Source: Candidatus Thorarchaeota archaeon (lineage in GTDB: Archaea > Asgardarchaeota > Thorarchaeia > Thorarchaeales > Thorarchaeaceae). Taken from it: a stretch of 10,726 nt of DNA. Shown here piece by piece: positions 1 through 6,804 of the stretch. Within the stretch, counting starts at the first letter, position 1; each line of letters opens with the position of its first letter. The notes under the pieces were generated by a model, which saw only the letters and a program-made list of their open reading frames with translations, was not told the DNA's origin and did not search any database. The stretch covers positions 1 to 10,726 of the forward strand of contig JAEOUN010000114.1 in the NCBI GenBank assembly GCA_016839245.1, read 5' to 3'. The translations under genes and the position numbers were made by a program.

Positions 1-1
1 A

Positions 2-1378
2 TTATTGCATGAAACTACTCCAAAAGCTTCTGCTGTTTATGTAATTGGACCCGCGGGAGAGAATCTCGTTAGAAGTGCAAATGGATGCTGTGAACTTGCT
101 CATCAGACTGGTCGCGGTGGTGCCGGAGCAGTATTTGGGTCCAAGAAATTAAAAGGTGTCGTTGTCCGCGGCACAATGAAGATTGATTCAAAAGATCCTG
201 ATGCTATTCGTGAGATTAATCAATGGGTTGCGAAGACATGGAAAGAGAAGACTGCAGATGATTTCAAATATTATGGCACAGGGTCTCTTGTAGAAGTTGC
301 AAATGAGCAAGGGCAATTTCCAACAAGAAATTGGAGTCATACTTATTTTGAAGATTACCAAAGTCTCTTGCCAGAAAACTATCGTCATCTGATGATTGGG
401 TCTCACCTTTCGTGCCCGCATTGCATTATGCGCTGTACTCACGCATACAAGACATCTGATCCACGTAATCCTAATGTTGAGGTTGAATCTGCTGTGGAGT
501 ATGAAACCTTGGGATTGTGCGGTGGCAATCTTGGTATCAGCAATTTCGATGCAGTTCTAAGGCTCAACTACCTTGCAGATGATTTAGGCTTAGATACCAT
601 CAGTGTGGGATCAGTAATTGGTTTTGCAATGGATGCCTATGAAAATGGTATTCTTACTGAGGATGATATTGGATTCTCATTGCATTTTGGTGATGTTAAA
701 GGCGCACTTGAATTAATGAGGATGATAGCTTTTAATGAAGGGATTGGAGAGCTCCTCTCTAAAGGAGTCAAAAAAGCTGCGGGTGTGATTGGTAAGAATA
801 GTGAAAGACTTGGTGTTCATGTCAAAGGATTAGAAACTGCTGCATGGGACCCTAGAGGAAAAAAGGGATTAGGTCTCTCCTATGCAACAGCTGATGTTGG
901 AGCAAGTCATCTTCGTGGGTGGCCCCAGACCAATAAGAAACCCAACGAATCCGCATTGGATGTAGTTGAGTCGATGATAACAGAGAGGGATACTAAACAC
1001 CTTACTGATTCTATGATAATATGCCATTTCACATGGCATTTTCCTCTCAGTCGAGAACAAAAAATCCAGCTAATTAATGGTGCAACTGGAATGCAGTATA
1101 ATAGTGAAAAGATTTCTCTATTTGGGCAAAGGATTGAAACAATAACTCGTCTATTTAATATCCGCGAGGGAGTGACACGAGCAGACGATATCTTACCTCA
1201 AAAATTTTGGGAAACTGAAACAGTTGGACCATCAACTGGAATGAAGGCGTTTGTTGATAAGGATGATTTTGAAAGAACTCTAGAGACATACTATCAGCTC
1301 CGAGGTTGGTCATCGAGTGGAGTTCCAGAGCAAGAAACCCTTGAAAAGCTTCAACTCTTAAAATACCTTGAACTGTAA
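2..1378 (+). CDS. Aldehyde:ferredoxin oxidoreductase (tungsten enzyme family), C-terminal part, 5' truncated by window edge
   Basis: The family oxidises aldehydes to carboxylic acids with ferredoxin as acceptor, using a tungsten bis-pterin cofactor and one 4Fe-4S cluster in the cytoplasm. Numbering from codon 5 of the window, the sequence shows the family's GRGGxGAVFGSKKLK stretch (37-50), the cluster motif CPHCIMRC (C137, C140, C144), the cofactor-region motif DDLGLDTIS (192-200), DPRGKKG followed by YATADVGASHLRG (282-305), and a late cysteine in IICHF (C340) fitting the fourth cluster ligand. The C-terminus has the usual FNIREG and YYQLRGW patterns. The GRGG motif normally lies near residue 180-200 of a roughly 600-residue enzyme, so about 150 N-terminal residues lie upstream. 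The TTG at 5 is not a real start; the frame is open to the edge. Substrate class (AOR, FOR, GOR or WOR type) cannot be told. It ends one base from the convergent GNAT gene. Confidence 0.93.
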   Translation, partial: LLHETTPKASAVYVIGPAGENLVRSANGCCELAHQTGRGGAGAVFGSKKLKGVVVRGTMKIDSKDPDAIREINQWVAKTWKEKTADDFKYYGTGSLVEVANEQGQFPTRNWSHTYFEDYQSLLPENYRHLMIGSHLSCPHCIMRCTHAYKTSDPRNPNVEVESAVEYETLGLCGGNLGISNFDAVLRLNYLADDLGLDTISVGSVIGFAMDAYENGILTEDDIGFSLHFGDVKGALELMRMIAFNEGIGELLSKGVKKAAGVIGKNSERLGVHVKGLETAAWDPRGKKGLGLSYATADVGASHLRGWPQTNKKPNESALDVVESMITERDTKHLTDSMIICHFTWHFPLSREQKIQLINGATGMQYNSEKISLFGQRIETITRLFNIREGVTRADDILPQKFWETETVGPSTGMKAFVDKDDFERTLETYYQLRGWSSSGVPEQETLEKLQLLKYLEL

Positions 1379-1379
1379 A

Positions 1380-1826
1380 TCAGAAAATCCTAGACCTGAA
1401 CTTTTTTCGAAGGTAGGTTTCTTTTCGTTGCTCTACAAAACCTGATTCCGAATATAATTCAATCATTTCTTTTTTAGATGTATCTAGAAGAGTGTCTAAA
1501 GCACTGAGATTCTTATCATCTGCAATCCGAATGATCTTTTGTATCATTCTCTCTCCCAAGTCAGTCTCCTCTAATTCATCCTCAATTTCAAAATACTGAA
1601 TAAAGCCGACTCTACCAATCTTTGGATCATTTCCAATGTCAAGCTTTAGAGCTGCAAGAACAACTTCATTTGAAACTGCAACAACGTACATTGTTTCGCG
1701 TGTTGCTCCAAGAGGTGTGCATACAGCCTGTGCTGTTAATTGTTGGAAGTTATAGCCTTCTCTTGCATAGAATTGCTCTAATGCTGTTCGTTCTTGTGCT
1801 GTTGCTAGTCGAACTTCAATGTCCAT
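1380..1826 (-). CDS. GNAT-family N-acetyltransferase
   Basis: A 148-residue single-domain protein of typical GNAT size. The C-terminal half carries the fold's signature order: beta strand 4 (about 71-82), a degenerate acetyl-CoA pyrophosphate loop and following helix (TDLGERMIQKII, 88-99), then ELYSESGF (123-130), the classic 'LYxxxGF' of motif B, and a closing strand ETYLRKKF. The canonical Q/RxxGxG/A loop is reduced here to a single glycine (G91), so acetyl-CoA binding is likely but not certain. The N-terminal acceptor-binding part gives no substrate clue. The ATG is set by an AGGAGG at 1836-1841, nine bases upstream. The gene converges with the oxidoreductase one base away, and no partner in the same direction is evident. 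Confidence 0.82.
   Translation of the reverse strand: MDIEVRLATAQERTALEQFYAREGYNFQQLTAQAVCTPLGATRETMYVVAVSNEVVLAALKLDIGNDPKIGRVGFIQYFEIEDELEETDLGERMIQKIIRIADDKNLSALDTLLDTSKKEMIELYSESGFVEQRKETYLRKKFRSRIF
1402..1425 (+). terminator. Possible oligo-T terminator for the aldehyde oxidoreductase gene
   Basis: T6 at 1402-1407 and two shorter T runs at 1418-1425 lie 24-47 bases past the TAA, inside the convergent GNAT gene. This is the archaeal intrinsic-terminator pattern. AT-rich DNA makes chance runs common, so support is weak. Confidence 0.25.
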
Positions 1827-1835
1827 TGGTGATAG

Positions 1836-1841
1836 CCTCCT
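1836..1841 (-). promoter_or_regulatory. Shine-Dalgarno site of the GNAT gene
   Basis: AGGAGG on the minus strand, nine bases before the ATG at 1826. It fixes the start and implies a leadered transcript. Confidence 0.75.
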
Positions 1842-1889
1842 ATGTCTGCGTGCTTGAAATATATTGCATTACAAGTGTTGTGGTAAGTT

Positions 1890-1904
1890 CGTTTTTAAAA
1901 AAAG
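1890..1904. promoter_or_regulatory. Candidate bidirectional TATA element for the GNAT gene and the small membrane-protein ORF
   Basis: A T5A7-type tract (gtttttaaaaaaag on +) lies in the AT-rich gap between the divergent GNAT gene and the small ORF. Archaeal TATA boxes sit about 25-30 bases before the start site. On - this would give a GNAT leader of roughly 45 bases with room for its AGGAGG. On + it would place initiation a few bases before the ATG at 1931, that is, nearly leaderless, matching the lack of a Shine-Dalgarno there. Near symmetry allows use both ways. Inferred from pattern and spacing only. Confidence 0.4.
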
Positions 1905-1930
1905 TTAATTTGATTCACTACAATAGTAAT

Positions 1931-2050
1931 ATGATGACAATAGAAGCACAATCAAAATCTGACTCTCTCTTAGAGATTATGTTGGTAATATGCTTGATAA
2001 TACTGATACTCGCAGTTATCATTATTCAAGCACCAAATTTATTCGGATGA
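1931..2050 (+). CDS. Small single-pass membrane protein (39 aa), hypothetical
   Basis: An ATG-initiated 39-codon frame (second in-frame ATG at 1934) with a polar N-terminus (TIEAQSKSDSLLE), one strongly hydrophobic stretch of about 18 residues (17-34, VICLIILILAVIII core) and a short tail QAPNLFG. The pattern is a single transmembrane helix with an acidic/polar head. There is no Shine-Dalgarno, but the TATA-like tract at 1890-1904 is about 34 bases upstream, fitting a nearly leaderless transcript. It occupies a gap otherwise without a gene and ends five bases before the convergent MinD-type gene. The same frame is open back to 1622, but that part is antisense to the GNAT gene and is taken as chance. 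I do not recognise a family. Real gene status is moderately likely. Confidence 0.45.
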   Translation: MMTIEAQSKSDSLLEIMLVICLIILILAVIIIQAPNLFG

Positions 2051-2055
2051 TTTCT

Positions 2056-2808
2056 TCATTGCATATATCTTAGAATATCTTGTATGTTTTTTGTGAATTC
2101 ACTCTCTGGATATCTTAAAGTGACAACAAATCTACTTCCTACCTCGATTAACAAAGGCAGTAAGGGAATAATCGTTGCTACTTTAGCTTTGAACTTTGAC
2201 TCTACTTCTGAAATGATTGCCTTATCTTCATAGATTCCTGGCTTTTTATTTATTATAATCTTAATTTCAGGTACCTGCAACTTTCTTGCAACGCTTAAGG
2301 TTGCTGCAGTTCCAAGAAGGTCCTGTTCATCAATCCTGGCGACAACAAACAAGTAATGTGCTGTTGCCATTGAAAGAAGTGTTTCTCTATCAAGTCCAGG
2401 GTGTGTATCTATGATTAGATAATCAAGGTCCTTCCCCTTAATAACATCAGTAAATCCCTTCTTCAAATCTCCGACTTCATAGCCTTCTCGAAGAATTCTA
2501 GTTATGTCGGTGGCTGCCATCGAGCTTGGAATAAGAAAGAGTTTTCCTCTTTTTATCTTCAAACGGTCAGTCAGATCCAAACACGTATCAGTGATGTCAC
2601 ATGAACCTCTCAAATAATCATTAAGAGTGTACTTCATCTTTTCGCGACCCATGCCAAAAATTACATGAATACCTGGAGATGCCATATCAGTATCCATGAC
2701 AGCCACTCTCTTTCCTTCTAATGCTGCCATTGAAGCAAGATTGGCTGCAATATTCGATTTTCCAGTTCCTCCACGAAAACTATGGATTGACACAATTTTA
2801 CCTGACAT
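2056..2808 (-). CDS. MinD/ParA-type P-loop ATPase with Arg in the deviant Walker A signature position
   Basis: A 250-residue SIMIBI-class ATPase covering the complete usual MinD/ParA domain. Visible motifs: P-loop SFRGGTGKSN (10-19) with catalytic-loop K17 and S18; VAVMDTDMASPG (36-46), the switch I/Walker A' region; and LDYLIIDTHPGLD (128-140), the Walker B/switch II strand. The 'signature' lysine that begins the deviant Walker A of MinD (KGGxGK) is Arg12 here, probably a subfamily variant. Such ATPases dimerise on ATP and act as membrane- or DNA-associated switches that position or activate partners. The C-terminus (FTKNIQDILRYMQ) is not the classic MinD membrane-targeting tail. The ATG overlaps the stop of the upstream longin-like gene by 11 bases, so the two are translationally coupled and very likely co-functional. 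Its specific role is unknown. Confidence 0.88.
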   Translation of the reverse strand: MSGKIVSIHSFRGGTGKSNIAANLASMAALEGKRVAVMDTDMASPGIHVIFGMGREKMKYTLNDYLRGSCDITDTCLDLTDRLKIKRGKLFLIPSSMAATDITRILREGYEVGDLKKGFTDVIKGKDLDYLIIDTHPGLDRETLLSMATAHYLFVVARIDEQDLLGTAATLSVARKLQVPEIKIIINKKPGIYEDKAIISEVESKFKAKVATIIPLLPLLIEVGSRFVVTLRYPESEFTKNIQDILRYMQ

Positions 2809-4072
2809 GACTTAACACCCTATCGTTTTTCCATGTGACATTGTTTCCTAATGAATCAAGAACTTCTAAAATTCTTGGTGCTTGGATACCTGATCTCTCA
2901 GATATCTCCTTGATGGATAATGTTCCATTGCAGTATTTCCAGATTGAATCGACTATATCATAGTCCCTTTTCTTAATTCCGATAATTTCAAGATATGCTG
3001 CAAACCGTTCATCTCTGTCTTCAAGCACAGGGTAGAGTCTTGAAATACGGACCAATCCCTTCGCAATTAGGTTAGCAAGTACCTGATCCGCTTGTTCTTT
3101 TTGCAAACCTGAGGACTCGTGAACCTCTGCAACAGTGGTTCTATCACCTAATTGATTTATCATTCTAAGGACTCCAGCTCTATGTTCATCGTTTGATGAA
3201 TACATTATTTGAGTTTCTCGTTGAATATCTTCAATTGGTACTATTGTTTCGATGCTATCATAATCATAGAATGTAATTGGACCTTCCATTTTATCAGGTT
3301 CAAACTTCTTAGCATCACTCAGGCTAATAAGCTGAGCAAGAGCAATAAATGGTCTTATGAGTTCAAGGTATGTTTTATCTGATAATCCAAGATTGACTAC
3401 AAAGGCCGCCAAACATTCTTCATTGACTTTCTTCAGAAGAAAAGATGTTGTTCTTTCAAGACTGGAGTGTTCACGAATTTCATAATCTGATTTAAAATTC
3501 TGAACGAAATCAAGAACTGCTTCAAGTTCATATGATCTTAGATTTGATGTGGCTACGTGACCATCGAATGTCATAAGACACCCTCGTAAAACATCACGGT
3601 TCACTTCAACATCAGCAAGGCTCTTTTTGAGACGACTTAATTCTGATGATGGAAGGAGGATAGTCTTGTATCGTCTAGCGAGACCTGGGATGCCATCGAA
3701 CTTGTTGAGAGTGATTTCCACGATGTCTGCGAAAGGTCTGAATCTTCTTGAATCAGGAAGCTCCTTTCTTAAATCAGAATAGTACGTGCTGACAAATTGC
3801 TCAGCTAAATCTTGTAAGATTACTCTATGAATTTCGCCACTATCATTATCAGATATTAATGCAATAAAATAGAGGTCTCCTTTTTTCTCCCATACTAATT
3901 TGTTTTTAGCAAAAGACATCACTGTAATATTATCTTGATTGACCTCTTGAGCAAAAGATCCTACCGCCGATAGAAACGCTGCTGCAAGCTCATCAAGTTT
4001 CCTTGTTCCACTTACACTATAGTGGAAGAGGAGGATACCAGAATCTCGCAGCACAACTATTTCTTTTACCAA
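2798..4072 (-). CDS. Longin/roadblock-like protein with tandem C-terminal winged-helix domains (424 aa)
   Basis: The N-terminus (about 4-120) has the strand-strand-helix order of longin/roadblock folds: VVLRDSGILLFHYS, a helix RKLDELAAAFLSAVGSFA, strands ITVMSF / KLVWEKKGDLYFIALI, then a long amphipathic helix (81-104). A second similar segment (about 160-250, CLMTFDGHVATSN then a helix and strands) may be another longin/roadblock unit. The C-terminal third (298-412) looks like two winged helices (VAEVHESSGLQKEQADQVLANLIAKGLV and IKEISERSGIQAPRILEVLDSLG). No membrane segment or signal peptide. The start is TTG, supported by AGGAGG at 4080-4085, seven bases upstream; no nearby ATG fits. It is a paralog of the gene upstream and overlaps the MinD-type gene downstream. 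Likely a scaffold or regulator of that ATPase; the domain names are inferred by eye. Confidence 0.75.
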   Translation of the reverse strand: MVKEIVVLRDSGILLFHYSVSGTRKLDELAAAFLSAVGSFAQEVNQDNITVMSFAKNKLVWEKKGDLYFIALISDNDSGEIHRVILQDLAEQFVSTYYSDLRKELPDSRRFRPFADIVEITLNKFDGIPGLARRYKTILLPSSELSRLKKSLADVEVNRDVLRGCLMTFDGHVATSNLRSYELEAVLDFVQNFKSDYEIREHSSLERTTSFLLKKVNEECLAAFVVNLGLSDKTYLELIRPFIALAQLISLSDAKKFEPDKMEGPITFYDYDSIETIVPIEDIQRETQIMYSSNDEHRAGVLRMINQLGDRTTVAEVHESSGLQKEQADQVLANLIAKGLVRISRLYPVLEDRDERFAAYLEIIGIKKRDYDIVDSIWKYCNGTLSIKEISERSGIQAPRILEVLDSLGNNVTWKNDRVLSHVR

Positions 4073-4079
4073 TTGGTAG

Positions 4080-4085
4080 CCTCCT
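4080..4085 (-). promoter_or_regulatory. Shine-Dalgarno deciding a TTG start
   Basis: AGGAGG, seven bases before the TTG at 4072 on the minus strand. With no alternative ATG near, it fixes the non-ATG start of the 424-residue longin-like gene. Confidence 0.75.
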
Positions 4086-4100
4086 TATTTCGTGACTCAA

Positions 4101-4112
4101 TTAATATATACA
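4101..4112 (-). promoter_or_regulatory. Candidate internal TATA box before the 424-aa longin-like gene
   Basis: On the minus strand the gap between the two longin-like genes holds gTATATATTAA. It lies about 35 bases before the TTG start, which would give a very short leader just reaching the AGGAGG. It could supply separate transcription of the longin-like/MinD pair inside a larger unit. Sequence and spacing only. Confidence 0.35.
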
Positions 4113-4141
4113 TAATGACTCTTAATTCCTTCGAGATTGAG

Positions 4142-5044
4142 TTAAGCCTTCTCAACAAGTCCTGAAACCTCAACAAGGTTCCATTGAACTTCCTCACCCA
4201 ACCGCTCAAGTACGTCATAGAGCCTTTCAGGGATTACTCCAATCCTCTCACTAATATCAACAATAGACCGTTCGCCATTGCAGAATGATCTGGCACGTTC
4301 CAATAATTGGTAATCCTTGTTTGGCAGTCCAATCAAATCTAGATATGCATCGAAGCGGCTATCATTTGATTTGATTGAAGGACATATCTTTGAAATTCTA
4401 AGAAATCCTCGTATTGCTAAATATTCAATCACATCAAACATTTCTTCAATTGAAACACCTAAGTCTTGACTCATCTTGTGAAGTGAGGATTTTCCATCAA
4501 TAGCTGGTAGAATTCTATTTCCAAAAGTGCCAAAATCCCTGTGGAATTCGTCCAGAAATCCTCCTGATCGAATTACGATATCTAGTTTATCTTTTTTCAA
4601 CTCTGGAATAACAAAAGCGCTTAGACTTGAAATGAGTAATAAGATTCCCTCATAATAAGTGAACACACCCTTGACCTCTTGTTCAAAATCCATAAAGACA
4701 TCAAGAATAGGAATGTCCATCTTAAGTTCTGTTTCATATCGCGCTACGAATTTTCTACTTAACTCTCGTAATACTGCTCTGAGTACTTTTTCAGATGATC
4801 CCGTTTCAACTAGGAAAATAAAGAGGAGGTCTCCTCCAAATTGTTCATAGAGTAACTCTGAACCTTCGAATGTAAGGCTCTGGATGGAGCGTTCACCAAA
4901 CTCTGTGGCAAAGCTTGTTATAGCACTGAGAAAGCCTGAGAGTAATTCGTCGAGCTTTCTTGCCTCTGTTCTTGAATATTGAAAGACTGGAGTTCCGCCA
5001 GCTGTTATCACCATGAATTCATGTACACCGAGTTTTCCAGTCAA
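4142..5044 (-). CDS. Longin/roadblock-like protein with tandem C-terminal winged-helix domains (300 aa), paralog of the downstream gene
   Basis: Residues 9-125 repeat the N-terminal pattern of its neighbour (F.YS....RKLDEL...FLSA..SFA.E), followed by strands ending GDLLFIFLV and a helix (84-107). The C-terminal half (about 175-290) has two winged-helix-like units, including RISKICPSI, FDAYLDLIGL and SFCNGERSIVDISERIG, which match the neighbour closely (about 25 of 59 residues identical over 211-269 by eye). It lacks the neighbour's middle segment, explaining the 124-residue size difference. The start is TTG with AGGAG at 5054-5058 nine bases upstream. The ATG at residue 11 would cut the first beta strand, and the ATG at 5052 is out of frame and stops at once. 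First gene of the 5044-2056 unit; 69 bases separate it from the next start. Function unknown; regulatory or scaffold role inferred. Confidence 0.75.
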   Translation of the reverse strand: MTGKLGVHEFMVITAGGTPVFQYSRTEARKLDELLSGFLSAITSFATEFGERSIQSLTFEGSELLYEQFGGDLLFIFLVETGSSEKVLRAVLRELSRKFVARYETELKMDIPILDVFMDFEQEVKGVFTYYEGILLLISSLSAFVIPELKKDKLDIVIRSGGFLDEFHRDFGTFGNRILPAIDGKSSLHKMSQDLGVSIEEMFDVIEYLAIRGFLRISKICPSIKSNDSRFDAYLDLIGLPNKDYQLLERARSFCNGERSIVDISERIGVIPERLYDVLERLGEEVQWNLVEVSGLVEKA

Positions 5045-5053
5045 ACTTTCATT

Positions 5054-5058
5054 CTCCT
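5054..5058 (-). promoter_or_regulatory. Shine-Dalgarno deciding a TTG start
   Basis: AGGAG on the minus strand, nine bases before the TTG at 5044. An ATG between them (5052-5050) opens a frame of only three codons, so the TTG is the plausible start of the 300-residue longin-like protein. Confidence 0.65.
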
Positions 5059-5095
5059 TATTTTGAAACAGAATTTGAATTGTCTTTAAACTATT

Positions 5096-5105
5096 GCTTA
5101 TAAGC
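5096..5105. promoter_or_regulatory. Palindromic TATA-like element GCTTATAAGC in a divergent intergenic region
   Basis: A perfect 10-base palindrome containing TTATAA lies between the longin-like gene (start 5044, -) and the MFS-HhH gene (start 5206, +). On - its spacing predicts a leader of about 30 bases before the TTG. On + it would give a leader of about 80 bases, so a nearer, weaker candidate (ggcgaaacatccatatt, 5145-5161) may serve the + gene instead. Could be shared promoter or an operator; based on sequence only. Confidence 0.4.
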
Positions 5106-5193
5106 TGGTCACTCTGTTAGCATTTTTTTGGTTAAGACGGACTAGGCGAAACATCCATATTCCATCATTTTACGGAAATTGGTAAGCAAATTC

Positions 5194-5197
5194 GGAG
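5194..5197 (+). promoter_or_regulatory. Shine-Dalgarno choosing ATG 5206 over TTG 5179
   Basis: GGAG (in ggagataacc) lies eight bases before ATG 5206, a good fit to the archaeal 16S anti-SD. The upstream in-frame TTG at 5179 has only cggaaa directly before it, at poor spacing. Confidence 0.65.
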
Positions 5198-5205
5198 ATA
5201 ACCGC

Positions 5206-6804
5206 ATGCTACATTACAGAGAATTTCCAGTAAGAACTGCATTAATTTTCATTCTTTACGCCTTTCCTTTAGCATATTGTTTCTATGTTATCACTGGTCT
5301 GTTATCTAATACGTTGTTCTCCCTCACTCCTCTTGAGCATCAAGGACTCCTTGGTTATGGTGCATTAGCAGCTGTATGTACTCTTATACCAATTGGATTG
5401 ATTGCTGATAGAGTGAAGCGAGTAGATCCTTTGATGATTCTCTTTGCAATAATTCCACCTCTGATTGGTCTTCTAACAATCATGCCAGATTTGGAGATCG
5501 ATCCGACTGTTATGCAACTTGAGGTTGTTATTTCATCATTTATTGGACTAGTAGCACTACTATTACTATGGGATCTTAGAGTCGGACAAAGCATTGTGGC
5601 TCGTTATAGAGGAAGGACAAGCGCATTATTTCTCTGTGTTGCCATTCTGTCTAGTCGTATCTATTCATATATTGATCTGGGAAATATGATTTTAATAGAA
5701 CAATCAACACTCTTTGTTCCAGCACTCTTTGGTCTAATACCAATCATAATCGCAGTACTTCTTAGACCTTGGAAAGAGCCTCGTGTAGCTTTAGCCGCCT
5801 CCGGTAGTGTTTCGCGATATTTCATTCCCATCATGCTCATAATGGCTGCTCACATTCTTTGGTTCAATGTGACAAAGCTCACACTCCAAGATTATTTTGC
5901 TACAAATCCCGATTACCAATCATTAAGTCAATTCATTAATATTGGATTAAATGAGATAATCATTCTCTGTATCGGTATTGCTTTCGCAGGAGCCATGGCT
6001 GATATTAGAGGTAGAAAGCCAACATTCAGCTTTGTTCTACTATTGATGGGATTACTCACAATTTTTGGTTCTGCACTATATAATGGTTATTTCCTCGATC
6101 CAACATTAACAGTATTGCTAATAACGCTTTTAGGTGCAGAGCGATTTGTTGAGGGATTTCTCCTTGGTATTGGTTTACTTTTAATTTGGTCAGAACTTGG
6201 CTCTGCTAGAACGAAAGGAATTCGATTATCACTCGTTTGGTTCTTCTTTCTGGGTTACATGACACTCTTTTGGGCAGTCGATTTAGGAGTAACAATTTTT
6301 GGGGTTCATTTTAGCTTTCCATCAGTTCTACTAGCAATTGGTGGACAGTTTGCAATCCTTCTATCTCTTGTTGCACTTTATCTGATTGGACCTCTTCCAA
6401 CTATACTTGGAAGAGAATTGGAAGTAGAGGAGCTAGACCTCAATTTTGATGAAAAGCAGGTGAAAAAGACAGTAGATGCATTTGTTGGTTCAGATGATTT
6501 TGACTCAATTAGAAGTCAACTCGATATAATTGATGCAGGTGCTGAAATTAGTGATTCAGAGATGAGTGAAATACTTGGTGAAGATTTCAAAACAAAATTA
6601 CCACTGAGAAGTATTCCTGGAGTCGGCGATACATTAGAGAAGAAATTGGTCGATGCTGGTTATGAATCAGCCGCTCAACTTGCAGGTGAAACTGCACAAA
6701 GATTATCACAAAGAGTTGAGGGGCTAACTGTTTTACGTGCAGAGAAGATTCTCAAAGATGCTAGGTCCGTTGTAAAGAAAAAGATGAAAAACAAAAAGAA
6801 ATGA
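5206..6804 (+). CDS. Major facilitator superfamily-like 12-TM protein with C-terminal helix-hairpin-helix domain
   Basis: A 532-residue protein from ATG 5206 (541 if TTG 5179 were used). About twelve hydrophobic segments fill residues 11-400. Both halves carry a motif A-like loop: GLIADRVKRVD (64-74) and, better preserved, GAMADIRGRKP (262-272), as in MFS transporters. After the last helix (about 375-398) comes a cytoplasmic tail of about 130 residues: an acidic linker (404-465, EVEELDLNFDE, then a helix-rich part), a helix-hairpin-helix pair (about 466-521; LRSIPGVGDTLEKKLVDAGYE and VEGLTVLRAEKILKDA) and a lysine tail (KKKMKNKKK). The N-half motif A is degraded and no substrate residues are recognisable, so it may be a transporter or a sensor derived from one. 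HhH units usually bind DNA or mediate protein contacts; fusion to an MFS core is unusual. It diverges from the longin/MinD unit and converges on mtd, 13 bases away. Confidence 0.82.
   Translation: MLHYREFPVRTALIFILYAFPLAYCFYVITGLLSNTLFSLTPLEHQGLLGYGALAAVCTLIPIGLIADRVKRVDPLMILFAIIPPLIGLLTIMPDLEIDPTVMQLEVVISSFIGLVALLLLWDLRVGQSIVARYRGRTSALFLCVAILSSRIYSYIDLGNMILIEQSTLFVPALFGLIPIIIAVLLRPWKEPRVALAASGSVSRYFIPIMLIMAAHILWFNVTKLTLQDYFATNPDYQSLSQFINIGLNEIIILCIGIAFAGAMADIRGRKPTFSFVLLLMGLLTIFGSALYNGYFLDPTLTVLLITLLGAERFVEGFLLGIGLLLIWSELGSARTKGIRLSLVWFFFLGYMTLFWAVDLGVTIFGVHFSFPSVLLAIGGQFAILLSLVALYLIGPLPTILGRELEVEELDLNFDEKQVKKTVDAFVGSDDFDSIRSQLDIIDAGAEISDSEMSEILGEDFKTKLPLRSIPGVGDTLEKKLVDAGYESAAQLAGETAQRLSQRVEGLTVLRAEKILKDARSVVKKKMKNKKK

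Noticed and set aside
5..7. TTG as the start of the aldehyde oxidoreductase
   Set aside because: The protein begins within the family's conserved part and lacks its first roughly 150 residues; the frame is open to the window edge, so the gene begins upstream.
1622..1930. Upstream part of a 142-codon + strand frame
   Set aside because: It is antisense to the GNAT gene, with low-complexity leucine/glutamine-rich translation. Only the tail from ATG 1931 has its own promoter-like context and membrane-segment character.
5179..5205. TTG 5179 as the MFS-HhH start
   Set aside because: No suitable Shine-Dalgarno at proper spacing; ATG 5206 has GGAG eight bases upstream and begins directly before the first membrane helix.
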